DNA from: Verrucomicrobiota bacterium
GTDB lineage: Bacteria > Verrucomicrobiota > Verrucomicrobiia > Limisphaerales > J093
DNA length: 28,356 bases
Assembly: GCA_003695015.1 (NCBI GenBank)
Contig: RFJD01000389.1
Location: forward strand, 1 to 28,356
Direction: 5' to 3'
How positions within the stretch are numbered: the first letter of the stretch is position 1; every line of letters begins with the position of its first letter. The notes below the pieces were generated by a model. The model made no database searches. It was not told the DNA's origin and was given only the letters and a program-made list of their open reading frames with translations. The position numbers were made by a program, and so were the translations under genes. Of the stretch, positions 14,219 through 22,360 are shown piece after piece.

Positions 14219-16224
14219 CCCCCCGAAGTGCCGGCGCCCGGTTTTTTTTCCTCCCGGTCCAGCCAACGGGCCGCGATGTCCCGGGCCTGCTCGACCAGAT
14301 CCAGGTCCGACGCCAGATCGCCGAACCGCAGGGGCGGCAGGCCGCTTTGCGCCTGACCCAGCAACTCGCCCGGACCGCGCAGGCGAAGGTCCGCTTCCGC
14401 GATCCGGAAACCGTCGGTCGTCTCCTCCAACACCTTCAGGCGCGCCCGGGCCTCGGGCGTCCGCGCGGTGCTGATCAGAATGCACACCGCCGGCCGGCCG
14501 CCGCGCCCGATCCGACCCCGCAACTGGTGGAGTTGCGCCAAGCCGAAGCGGTCGGCGTTCTCGATGACCATCAGGTTCGCGTCCGGGACGTCGATCCCCA
14601 CCTCGATCACGCTGCTGGCCACCAAGATCCGCGTCCGCCCTTCCCGGAAAGCCCGAATGGCCGCGGCCTTTTCCTCGGCGGACATCCGGCCGTGCAGCAA
14701 CCCCACCGCGTGAGGCGCGAAGCGGGCGGCCAGTTTGCGCTGCTCTTCCAACACCGCCTTCAGCCCCGAACCGGCGTCCGATTCCTCGACCCGCGGGTAA
14801 ACCACGTACGCCTGCTCCCCCTTGGCCAGGCGGTCGGCCACGTAATCCCACACCTTCGGCAGGCTGCGCTCGGTGCGCACATGGGTTCGGACCGGCCCGC
14901 GGCCCGCCGGCAGGGCGTCGATCACCGACACGTCCAGGTCGCCGTAGAGGGTCAGCCCCAAGGTGCGCGGGATGGGCGTGGCGGTCATCACCAGCAGGTG
15001 GGGCCAGCGCCCCTTTCGCAGCAGCCGCTGGCGTTGGGCGACGCCGAATTTGTGCTGCTCGTCGATGATGACCAGCCCGAGCCGCTCCGGGTGGTAGCCC
15101 GCCTCGATCAAGGCATGGGTCCCCACCGTGACCGGCGGCAGGTTCCGGAACAACCCGTGGTCGGTCTTGCAACTGCCGGTCCACAGCTCGACCGGCACTC
15201 CCAGCGGCTCGAACCACCGGCGCAGCGTCTCGTGCTGTTGCCGGGCCAGCACCTCGGTCGGCGCCATGTAGGCCACCTCGCAACCGCTTTCGACCGCCAT
15301 GAGGGCGCAACAAGCCGCCACGACGGTCTTCCCGCAGCCCACGTCGCCCTGCAGCAGGCGGCGCATCGGATGCGGCCCGCGCAGGTCCTGGCGGAGCTCC
15401 CGCAGGACCCGCGTCTGGGCCTCCGTCAATTTGAAAGGCAGGGCCGCCAGGAAGGGGCGAATGAGCCGGTTGTCGCCGCCGCACGGCAACGCCCGGGCCC
15501 GGCGCTGGAAGCGCCGCCGCCGGCGCTGGATGCCGAGCTGCAATTCGACGAACTCCTCGAGGGCCAGCCGCCGACGGGCTCGCTCGGCATCTTCCAACTC
15601 GTCCGGGAAGTGCAGCCACCGGTAGGCTTCGCGCAGGCCGGGCAGCTCGGGCGGCATCAGTTCCCGCCGCGGATCCTCCACCGCGGGGCCGAAGCGATCG
15701 AGCGCCTGCCAGACCAACCACCGCAACGCGCGCGGACTCAAGCCCTCGGTGGCCGGGTGGACGGGCACGATGCGGTGCAGGTGGACGGTCCGTCCCTCGC
15801 CCTGTTCGAGCAATTCCGTCTCCGGGTGATCCATGGCCGGCGGCCGCAAGGAACGCACCTTGCCCCAAACCACCAGTTCCTGGCCCACCGCGAACCGCTC
15901 GGCCATGTAGGGCAGGTTCCACCACCGGCAATGCAGCCGTCCGCTGCCGTCCTCGATGATCACCTCCGCCAGCGAGCGACGTCCCCGCCGGAAGGTCCGC
16001 ACCCCGGCGGCCACCACCCGGCCCTCGACCACCGCGGTTTCGCCGACCTCCAGTTCACCGATCCGTCGCACCCGGCGGCGATCCTCGTAACGCCGCGGCC
16101 GATGCCGGAGCAGGTCGCCGACGGTCCGGATGCCCAGGCGGGCCAGTTGGGCGGCCCGTTCGGGGCCCACATGCCGCAGGACAGTGACCGGCCAATCGAG
16201 TGGATCCCGGGGTTCGGGCGCCAT
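14215..16224 (-). CDS. recG: ATP-dependent DNA helicase RecG
   Basis: 669 aa. An N-terminal wedge/OB domain (about 60-165, with VVEGRVVAAGVRTF) is followed by SF2 helicase domains: Walker A GDVGCGKT (293-300), IIDEQHKFGV with the DEQH box (388-391), and TATPIPRTL from 414. The C-terminal helicase domain has VASSVIEVGIDVPDANLMVI, HQLRGRIGRGG and the RecG hallmark ADLRLRGPGELLG. RecG remodels stalled replication forks and Holliday junctions (known). Of two possible ATGs, 16224 (MAPEPRDPLDWP) is preferred over 16260, because TATAAC lies seven bases before it and would fall inside the longer form. The tRNA-Ala gene follows. Confidence 0.96.
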   Translation of the reverse strand: MAPEPRDPLDWPVTVLRHVGPERAAQLARLGIRTVGDLLRHRPRRYEDRRRVRRIGELEVGETAVVEGRVVAAGVRTFRRGRRSLAEVIIEDGSGRLHCRWWNLPYMAERFAVGQELVVWGKVRSLRPPAMDHPETELLEQGEGRTVHLHRIVPVHPATEGLSPRALRWLVWQALDRFGPAVEDPRRELMPPELPGLREAYRWLHFPDELEDAERARRRLALEEFVELQLGIQRRRRRFQRRARALPCGGDNRLIRPFLAALPFKLTEAQTRVLRELRQDLRGPHPMRRLLQGDVGCGKTVVAACCALMAVESGCEVAYMAPTEVLARQQHETLRRWFEPLGVPVELWTGSCKTDHGLFRNLPPVTVGTHALIEAGYHPERLGLVIIDEQHKFGVAQRQRLLRKGRWPHLLVMTATPIPRTLGLTLYGDLDVSVIDALPAGRGPVRTHVRTERSLPKVWDYVADRLAKGEQAYVVYPRVEESDAGSGLKAVLEEQRKLAARFAPHAVGLLHGRMSAEEKAAAIRAFREGRTRILVASSVIEVGIDVPDANLMVIENADRFGLAQLHQLRGRIGRGGRPAVCILISTARTPEARARLKVLEETTDGFRIAEADLRLRGPGELLGQAQSGLPPLRFGDLASDLDLVEQARDIAARWLDREEKKPGAGTSGG

Positions 16225-16231
16225 GGCGGCG

Positions 16232-16260
16232 GTTATACAACGCCGTCTCCCCGCGGCCAA
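16232..16260 (-). promoter_or_regulatory. recG promoter, leaderless geometry
   Basis: TTGGCC (16260-16255), exactly 17 bp, then TATAAC (16237-16232), seven bases before the ATG at 16224. This is the clearest leaderless promoter in the window; there is no Shine-Dalgarno sequence. It also argues against the upstream ATG at 16260. Confidence 0.6.
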
Positions 16261-16292
16261 GCGGAGCGCCCGGCCGGACCGCGGAGGGAATG

Positions 16293-16328
16293 AAAAAACG
16301 CGGGCGGAGGCGTTCGCTCCACCCGCGT
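16293..16328 (-). terminator. Intrinsic terminator of the TrpB2-type gene
   Basis: On the minus strand ACGCGGG-t-GGAG, loop, CTCC-g-CCCGCGT (16328-16298) forms an 11-bp stem with one mismatch, followed by TTTTTT (16298-16293). It begins 23 bp after the stop codon at 16352 and separates this gene from recG. Confidence 0.85.
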
Positions 16329-16351
16329 CGGGAAACCGTGCTTGGCCCGCC

Positions 16352-17716
16352 TCAGGCCGAGACCGACGGCAGTCCCGCCAAGGCCATGGCCAGTTCCTGC
16401 TCGTCGTAGTGCTGGTCCACCAGCTTGTCGGCGAAGTAGTCGATGTAGGCCTGCATGTCGAAGTGGCCGTGGCCGCAGAGGTTGAACAGGATGGTGCGGC
16501 TGACGCCTTCCTCCTTGCACTTGAGGGCCTCGTCGATGGCGCCGCGGATGGCGTGGTTGGCTTCCGGCGCGGCGAGAATGCCCTCGCTCCGGGCCAGTTG
16601 GACCCCGGCGGCGAAGCAGGTCTTCTGGTGGTAGGCCACCGCCTCGATCAGCCCCAGCTCCTTCAGGTGGCTCACCAGCGGCGCCATGCCGTGGTAGCGC
16701 AACCCCCCGGCGTGGAAGCCCGGCGGCGTAAAGGCCGAACCCAGCGTGTGCATCTTGACCAGCGGGGTCAAATGGGCCGTGTCGCCGAAGTCATAGGCGT
16801 ACTTGCCGCGGGTCAGGCTCGGGCAGGCGGCCGGTTCCACCGCCACCACCCGCACCTTCTTGCCGCCGCGGAGCTGCTCGCCGAGGAACGGGAAGGTCAG
16901 ACCGGCGAAATTCGAGCCGCCACCGGTGCAGCCGACGATGACGTCCGGGTAATCCCCCGCCATTTCCATCTGGGCCATGGCTTCCAGGCCCACGACCGTC
17001 TGGTGCAGCAACACGTGGTTGAGCACCGAGCCCAGGGCGTAGTTGGTGTCGGCGTTCTTGGCCGCCACCTCCACCGCCTCGGAAATGGCGATGCCCAGGC
17101 TGCCCGGGTGGTTCGGATCTTTCGCCAGAATGGCCCGGCCGCTTTCGGTCTCATCGGAGGGAGAGGGCGTGCAGGTGGCGCCGTAGCTTTCCATGAGCGC
17201 CCGGCGGTAGGGCTTCTGGTTGTAGGAGACCCGGACCATGAAGACCTTGATCTCCAAGCCGAAAAACGCCCCGGCCAACGCCAGGGAGGAACCCCACTGG
17301 CCGGCGCCGGTCTCGGTCGAGATGCGCTTGATGCCGGCCTCCTTGTTGTAAAAGGCCTGCGGGATGGCGGTGTTGGGCTTGTGGCTGCCGGCGGGGCTGA
17401 CGCCTTCGTACTTGTAGTAAATCTTCGCCGGCGTATCCAACGCCTTCTCCAGACGCCGGGCCCGGAACAGCGGCGTCGGGCGCCACTGTTTGTAAATCTC
17501 CCGAACCGGTTCGGGGATCTCGACCTCGCGCTCGGTGGTCACCTCTTGTTGGATCAGGGCCATCGGGAACAACGGCGCCAGGTCGTCGGGGCCGATCGGT
17601 TTGCCGGTCCCGGGGTGCAACACCGGGGGCAGGGGTTGGGGCAGGTCGGCCTGGATGTTGTACCAAGCCTTCGGGATGCGGCTTTCGTCCAGCAGGTATT
17701 TGATCGTGTCGCTCAT
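16352..17716 (-). CDS. TrpB2-type, TrpB-like PLP-dependent enzyme
   Basis: 454 aa, about 40 longer than TrpB1. The N-terminal extension (MSDTIKYLLDESRIPKAWYN ...) and the motifs RPTPLFRARRLE, YEGVSPAGSHKPNTA (PLP lysine K113), STETGAGQWGSS, TGGGSNFAGL (264-273) and FNLCGHGHFD identify the TrpB2/'TrpB-like' group (TIGR01415 type). GSHKPNTA replaces GAHKINNA and GQWG replaces GQHG. TrpB2 enzymes make tryptophan from indole and serine without needing TrpA, or have been proposed to salvage indole or use O-phosphoserine (known for a few archaeal and thermophile members); the role here is uncertain. It stands alone with its own terminator at 16293-16328, far from trpB (6644-7879). Confidence 0.93.
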   Translation of the reverse strand: MSDTIKYLLDESRIPKAWYNIQADLPQPLPPVLHPGTGKPIGPDDLAPLFPMALIQQEVTTEREVEIPEPVREIYKQWRPTPLFRARRLEKALDTPAKIYYKYEGVSPAGSHKPNTAIPQAFYNKEAGIKRISTETGAGQWGSSLALAGAFFGLEIKVFMVRVSYNQKPYRRALMESYGATCTPSPSDETESGRAILAKDPNHPGSLGIAISEAVEVAAKNADTNYALGSVLNHVLLHQTVVGLEAMAQMEMAGDYPDVIVGCTGGGSNFAGLTFPFLGEQLRGGKKVRVVAVEPAACPSLTRGKYAYDFGDTAHLTPLVKMHTLGSAFTPPGFHAGGLRYHGMAPLVSHLKELGLIEAVAYHQKTCFAAGVQLARSEGILAAPEANHAIRGAIDEALKCKEEGVSRTILFNLCGHGHFDMQAYIDYFADKLVDQHYDEQELAMALAGLPSVSA

Positions 17717-17919
17717 GGTCGCTCAACAAGGGGCCACCCGGCCGGTCATCGCCCCGGCGGGTCCCCGGTCAGGGTTTCGATTCGGCGGCGAGTTGGCCAC
17801 AACTTCACGAGGAAGGCAATCCCGGAAGCAGGTCTCGCCCCGCCACGCGGCCGTCACCAAGGCGCCGGCCGGGTCGGACCCGTCCGCCGTCGCCGGCCGA
17901 TGGGATGCCGCACCGCCGC

Positions 17920-18957
17920 TCAGAACGAGTAGCCGACTCCCAGCAACACCTCGATGCCGTCCTTGAGCTCGACCTCCGCCCGGGTGGGCCCGTGCGACAG
18001 GCTCAGGTCGTCGAAGTACTGCCATTGGGCGCCGGCAAACACGTCCCAACCCCGGCCGAGAAAAGCCGCCACTTCGGCACGCACGTAAGCGCCCACGGCG
18101 CCGGTGGAATCGCTGCGGCTGCCGGCCACGGTGGTGGTGCCGGTGGGATCGGTCGTCGTTCCCGCATAACTGAGTTTGGCATCCAGGAGGGCCAGGGAAA
18201 CACCGGCGCCGAGGGTGCAGGCGGCATGACGGCACAGATCGATCCGGGCGGTCGGCCCGAGCTGCAGGTTCCAGATGTCGCCGTTGAGCTTGCGGTTGAT
18301 GCTGCGGTCCACCGGGTCCACCGCGCTGACGCGGTAGGTCGGCCGGTCCGGAATCGCGGGTCCGGGGCCGTTCACCGTGCCGCTGTAAGGGGCGGTGGGC
18401 GGAACCACCGAACCGAGGGTGTACAAGTCGGTGATCGTGCCTTCCTGGCTGCTCACGCTGACGGCATCCCGGGCATCGATGGCCATCCAACCGCCGATCA
18501 GGCTCACCCCCCAACTCACCCGGCCGGTGTGGCCGAGGCTCCGCGTGTAACCAAGGCTGAAGCCCCCCTGCGGATCGGCATCCTCGGTGTGGGTCAGGTC
18601 GTTGCCGGTGTTGACCGTGGCCTGGTAGGTGAGCGTGCCGAAGGCGGGGTCGTACTGGGCGGCGTCCTGATAACCCCAATACCACGTACGACCGCCGGCG
18701 TTCCCGCTGGAGTCCACCCCGACGAAGCCGTTGTCGTAGGTGCGCGGAACGCCGTTGATGTTCGGACCGGGGTCGGCCGCGCTGGCCGGACGCGCCGCCA
18801 GATCAGCGAAACGGACGCCGATGTTCAGGCCCAACCGTCCGTTGAGGAACACGCGGTTCTCGGGCACGGGAGCATAAGGGGAATCCGCCGCCATCGCCGA
18901 CGGGAGCAACACCGCCAAGGCGGCCGGCGCGAGATACTTGGGTCGTTTGGTTTTCAT
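17920..18957 (-). CDS. Outer-membrane beta-barrel protein
   Basis: 345 aa. Signal peptide MKTKRPKYLAPAALAVLLPS, cleavage likely after SAMA-A. The mature protein has alternating strand patterns (RVFLNGRLGLNIGVRF, RVSWGVSLIGGWMAI, VGAYVRAEVAAFLGRGWDVFAGAQWQYF) and ends LLGVGYSF, the terminal aromatic residue recognised by the BAM machinery. No named family is recognised. It begins 27 bp after the propeller gene on the same strand, so the two are probably one transcript and may form a surface pair. Thr/Gly/Asp-rich loops (TTTDPTGTTTVAGSRSD) look extracellular. The 203 bp between it and the TrpB2 gene hold no feature that I can identify. Confidence 0.85.
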   Translation of the reverse strand: MKTKRPKYLAPAALAVLLPSAMAADSPYAPVPENRVFLNGRLGLNIGVRFADLAARPASAADPGPNINGVPRTYDNGFVGVDSSGNAGGRTWYWGYQDAAQYDPAFGTLTYQATVNTGNDLTHTEDADPQGGFSLGYTRSLGHTGRVSWGVSLIGGWMAIDARDAVSVSSQEGTITDLYTLGSVVPPTAPYSGTVNGPGPAIPDRPTYRVSAVDPVDRSINRKLNGDIWNLQLGPTARIDLCRHAACTLGAGVSLALLDAKLSYAGTTTDPTGTTTVAGSRSDSTGAVGAYVRAEVAAFLGRGWDVFAGAQWQYFDDLSLSHGPTRAEVELKDGIEVLLGVGYSF

Positions 18958-18984
18958 GGTTGCGCGGCGCCAGCTTACGCAAGC

Positions 18985-20700
18985 TCAGGGAAGCTTGACC
19001 ACCCTGTAATACCGCTGGAGACCTTTTTCGGGCGCGGTGGGCGTCAAAGGCGGGCCATAATCGATCCACTGGGTCTTGGTCCCGCCGGCGATCAACGGCG
19101 GTCCGGCCGGCAACCATCGGTTCAGGTCATCGCTGTACTCCACCGCGTATTGGCGGCCCGGCTCCGACTCGAATTCCACCAGGAAACGGCCGTCTTCCAG
19201 CCACATCGAGCGCAGCACCTCGAACCTCGTCCCCTCGACCGGCGGCGTCGTCTCCGGCGCCACGGCCTCGACCACGAAAACCGGCTCACCGGGCGGTCTC
19301 CGGTCGGCCCGGTAGTACTCCAGCACGAACGTGACCCGGTCCCCTTCCGTCAACAGTCCCTCGTAATGGATCATGGGCAGTCCATCCGGGCCCACCCTGC
19401 CATTGTAGAGGACCGTCCCGGGTTCCAACCCCTCCACGCGGAGTTCCAGCGCCTCGACAAGGCAACCCACAGGACCGGTCGCGGGCTGCCGGTCCAAGGT
19501 CCGGACAGTGGGACCCTCGGGGTAAACGCCCCCCCCATGGGACGCCGAAACCGTCACCTCCACCCGCTGGACGAACAAACCGGTCTGCGGATCGAACGCC
19601 GGCGCCCCAAGGCTCGTTGCTTCCAGAAGACACTCCCCGGGTGGCGGAACCGCCCCGGCGACGATCACCAGTTGCTTCGGTTCGCCCCCATCGGTGGCCG
19701 TCCGCGTGGAAATCGGAGCCCCGAGCATCTCCAGCGTGTTCGGATCGAACACTTGCACCGACTCCGACCACCGCCACGACACCATCCCCACCGAGCCGTC
19801 CGGGGCGATGTCCACGCCGTAGGCCCCCCGCTGGGCGGGTCCCACCGGATCGGTCACTTCCCCCAAGTCGCGGACGTCGATGGGATCGGCCTGCACATCG
19901 ATTTCGTAGGCCCACAAACGGCCTTCGTCGGTGGCAAAGACCCGTGCTCCCTCGGGCGTGATCGCCATGCCCCGACCGGGAAACTGGAGCGGCAGCGTGT
20001 GGGCGGTCATGTCGGGGACCGACACGGCATTGTCCGCCGCCAGTACCCATCCGCCATCGGGGGTTGCCACCAACTCCCTCGAGGCCCTTCCCACCGCCCC
20101 CAGCGACGCGCCTCGAACCGCGTCCACCGCATACATCCCGCCCCGACCCGCCACGAACACGTACCGGCCATCCGGACTCACCACCACACCCTCGGGCGAG
20201 GCGGCCGATCCCAGCGGCACCTCCCGGATCCCGCCGGTGGCCAAATCGACCAGCACCACGGCGCCGTCACCCGCCTCGCCGCCGCCGTTTTTCATGGCCA
20301 CCGCCAGGAAGGAACCATCCGGAGCCACCGCCACGTCGTAGGGTTCGGTCGTGGTCACGCCGCTCAGATCGATCGTCTCGAGCACTTCGTCCAACTCCGT
20401 GTCGATGACCTGCACCGATTGGCCGAACCGGTTGGCCACGTAAACCAGGCCCCCGTCGGGTGAGGCATCCACGCCGCGAGGGTCGGGCCCCACGTCCAGG
20501 AAACGAACCACCTCCCCGAACTGAAGGTCAACCACCGCCACCTGATCGGCGTCAGGAATGGAAACGTAGGCCTTGAAGGCGCCATCTTCCCCTGGCACCC
20601 CCAAGGCCGCAGCGGGCCAAAGGCCCAGCACCAGCGCCAACGAAGGCGCCGCTCCCTGCTCGGAAAGCAAACGCAGGACTCGCATCGTTTTGGGTTTCAT
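18985..20700 (-). CDS. Secreted YVTN/YncE-like beta-propeller protein with verrucomicrobial C-terminal domain
   Basis: 571 aa from ATG at 20700 (an internal ATG at 20685 is also possible). A signal-like hydrophobic segment (PSLALVLGLWPAAALG) precedes a beta-propeller whose blades carry YVTN-type signatures: VDASPDGGLVYVANRFGQS, YDVAVAPDGSFLAVAM, EGVVVSPDGRYVFVAGRGG, MAITPEGARVFATDEG and YGVDIAPDGSVGMVS. After about residue 340 come beta-rich segments, then YAVEYSDDLNRWLPAG and a terminal RYYRVVKLP, the tail module found on many secreted verrucomicrobial proteins (from memory). It probably works at the cell surface; the ligand is unknown. First gene of a pair with the beta-barrel at 17920-18957. 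Confidence 0.85.
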   Translation of the reverse strand: MKPKTMRVLRLLSEQGAAPSLALVLGLWPAAALGVPGEDGAFKAYVSIPDADQVAVVDLQFGEVVRFLDVGPDPRGVDASPDGGLVYVANRFGQSVQVIDTELDEVLETIDLSGVTTTEPYDVAVAPDGSFLAVAMKNGGGEAGDGAVVLVDLATGGIREVPLGSAASPEGVVVSPDGRYVFVAGRGGMYAVDAVRGASLGAVGRASRELVATPDGGWVLAADNAVSVPDMTAHTLPLQFPGRGMAITPEGARVFATDEGRLWAYEIDVQADPIDVRDLGEVTDPVGPAQRGAYGVDIAPDGSVGMVSWRWSESVQVFDPNTLEMLGAPISTRTATDGGEPKQLVIVAGAVPPPGECLLEATSLGAPAFDPQTGLFVQRVEVTVSASHGGGVYPEGPTVRTLDRQPATGPVGCLVEALELRVEGLEPGTVLYNGRVGPDGLPMIHYEGLLTEGDRVTFVLEYYRADRRPPGEPVFVVEAVAPETTPPVEGTRFEVLRSMWLEDGRFLVEFESEPGRQYAVEYSDDLNRWLPAGPPLIAGGTKTQWIDYGPPLTPTAPEKGLQRYYRVVKLP

Positions 20701-20786
20701 GATCCGTGCTTGGTCTGAGATTTGGATTGGAATGCCTCGACGAACTCCGCGTGGGAGCGCCACCCGGATTCCCTTCCGGCGCCCTG

Positions 20787-20852
20787 CCTTGGTTCACCGC
20801 CGGCCCGAGGACAGCCAAGGGAAAAGCCCGCTGCAACGGCGCCTTTCCCTTG
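20787..20852. repeat. Overlapping inverted repeats upstream of the propeller gene
   Basis: CAAGGGAAA (20816-20824) and TTTCCCTTG (20844-20852) are a perfect 9-bp inverted repeat around a 19-bp loop. CCTTGG (20787-20792) can instead pair with CCAAGG (20815-20820), so the two hairpins exclude each other. They lie about 90-150 bp upstream of the propeller start on the minus strand. The rest of 20701-21021 has no gene that I can support. Confidence 0.45.
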
Positions 20853-21021
20853 CGATGGACTGGCCCCATCGGACACCAAATGCCATGGACTGTCGAGCCT
20901 TTTCTCGCTCCCGCTTGGCTCACGTGAGATCAAATCAAGAGACACCGGCGAGGAAACCGGCTGGGGGCCGGAAGGGGGTGTTGACTCACAGGAAAATGAC
21001 ACCGGGCAAACCCCGACGCCG

Positions 21022-21189
21022 ATGCCCATGAATCGTCCGGTTGGAGAAGACCTCCTGCCCCGACTCTCCACACAGCATGTCCGGCGCGGGCAGGAGCGCC
21101 CCAGCCGCAAGCTCGATGCGCTCTGCCGGGACTCCGGCTACGAGCGCAAGCACACCAGCAAGCTGCTGCGGGCACCCTCCACTGCCTGA
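21022..21189 (+). pseudogene. Remnant of a transposase/integrase N-terminus
   Basis: The frame from ATG at 21022 (or 21028) to TGA at 21189 reads MNRPVGEDLLPRLSTQHVRR followed by GQERPSRKLDALCRDSGYER and KHTSKLLRAPSTA. The block 'LDxLCRDxGYERKHxxKLL' is the N-terminal helix-turn-helix region of DDE integrase-type transposases with 'ILDEFxxxTGYHRKHAIRLL' (recalled from that group). The frame stops right after this block and no catalytic DDE region follows before the next gene, so it is a truncated relic. Upstream, GGTGT (20977-20981) and ACACC (20999-21003) might belong to an old element end. A full-length copy elsewhere in the genome would confirm it. Confidence 0.5.
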
Positions 21190-21227
21190 TGGGCGCCCCA
21201 GCCCGGGCCGATTCCGCCGCTCGCGGA

Positions 21228-21256
21228 TTGACAGTCGGCGGGTCCCCGGCGAATTG
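21228..21256 (+). promoter_or_regulatory. Putative promoter for the 21312 gene
   Basis: Perfect -35 TTGACA (21228-21233), exactly 17 bp, then a weak -10 GAATTG (21251-21256). It would give a 5' leader of about 50 nt. It lies just after the transposase remnant. Confidence 0.4.
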
Positions 21257-21311
21257 TCCGGAGCGCGCGGGCGCCCCTCCAAGACCGGGCCGGCCCGCCC
21301 CGCGAAAGAGC

Positions 21312-22202
21312 ATGAAACCGCTGGACCTTCCTCTGCCCGATGACGAGTTCCCCAAGGAGCTCGTCGAAGTCACGATGAGCTACCTCGACGGGCTCGTTAC
21401 CGCCGACTGGGAAGACCCGGACGGACCCATTCGTCTGCGGGACGACCTGACCGAGGCCGACCTGGAGTCCGCCAAGATCTACCACGACCTGCGCCTCCTG
21501 CTGCAGCTTCTCGAGCAGGAAGGGGGCGCCAACGCCACCGCCAAAGGCAACCTCTGCCGCGCCTTCGTCCGTCTCTGGGTGGAACATGCCCGCTGGCCGG
21601 CGGAGCACCGGGAGTTGATGCTGAGAACATGGAAGATTGAATGGGACATCCCCCGGCTTCACCATGCCCGAATCCTCGCCGAGTTCGACAAGCTCATCAT
21701 CCACCGCAAGAAACGCTGGATCCTCACGAAAAAAGGCCGGGATTTGCTGCTCAACCAGCCGCCAGGGGTTCTCTACCGGCGGGCCTTTCTGACCATGTTC
21801 CGCAAGTTGGACATCACGTATTTCGCCCCGCAGCACCCGGCGCCGATCCTTCAAGACGGCATGGGCCTCCTGCTCTGGGAGGTGGGGAACGCGCTGAAGG
21901 ACTGGCGGCCCATCCAGGAAATTCCGCGGCTGCTGTTGCCGGACAGCGTGCTGGAACTGGTCCGGAGTTCCCTCGACGGGCCTCGCGATCGCGTGGAGTA
22001 CGTTCTCATGGACCACATCCTCCGGCCGCTGGGGTGGTTCGGCCTCGTTGAACACTGCGAGGACCCGTCGAAACCGCGCGACCGGGAAGATTGGGGCGGG
22101 GTGCCGCGATACTGGCAGATCACGCCGCTGTACTCGAAGTTCATCCAGTTCAAGCCGCCGCCGCTGCCGGGTTCAGCCGGCGCCTTGTTGTCGCTCAACT
22201 GA
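21312..22202 (+). CDS. Hypothetical protein, possible winged-helix segment
   Basis: 296 aa, soluble, no signal peptide. I do not recognise the family with confidence. AKGNLCRAFVRLWVEH, then IPRLHHARILAEFDKLIIHR and KKRWILTKKGRDLL, look like a helix-turn-helix with a beta wing (ILTKKGRDLL is a winged-helix-like end). GVLYRRAFLTMFRKLDI and VEYVLMDHILRPLGWFGLVE follow. The same order (xAKGNLxRA ... LxLTxxGRxLL ... LFxxxFRxxNL) is, from memory, found in domains attached to plasmid pRiA4b ORF-3-like proteins; here it stands alone. A weak purine stretch (GAAAGAG) precedes the ATG. Its position beside a transposase relic hints at accessory origin, but composition looks like that of its neighbours. 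Confidence 0.7.
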   Translation: MKPLDLPLPDDEFPKELVEVTMSYLDGLVTADWEDPDGPIRLRDDLTEADLESAKIYHDLRLLLQLLEQEGGANATAKGNLCRAFVRLWVEHARWPAEHRELMLRTWKIEWDIPRLHHARILAEFDKLIIHRKKRWILTKKGRDLLLNQPPGVLYRRAFLTMFRKLDITYFAPQHPAPILQDGMGLLLWEVGNALKDWRPIQEIPRLLLPDSVLELVRSSLDGPRDRVEYVLMDHILRPLGWFGLVEHCEDPSKPRDREDWGGVPRYWQITPLYSKFIQFKPPPLPGSAGALLSLN

Positions 22203-22325
22203 CCTCCGCCGGTCCGCGCCCACACCAAGCGCCGCGCCCCGGCGGGCCGGTCGCCATTCCTCCTGCCTTGCGGCCCCAAAGGGGGGCTCGGCGATTGTCT
22301 GTGGGGGATCGCGGCAAACCCGGGC

Positions 22326-22354
22326 TTCCCGCCTGCCGCCCTGAGTTCTACCCT
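22326..22354 (+). promoter_or_regulatory. Putative GH16 promoter, leaderless geometry
   Basis: TTCCCG (22326-22331), exactly 17 bp, then TACCCT (22349-22354), six bases before the ATG at 22361. No Shine-Dalgarno sequence is present. Confidence 0.42.
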
Positions 22355-22360
22355 TGCCGC

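Noticed and set aside
13922..15931. 669-codon minus-strand open frame running through the tRNA
   Set aside because: Overlaps recG in another frame and reads through tRNA-Ala; no domain motifs.
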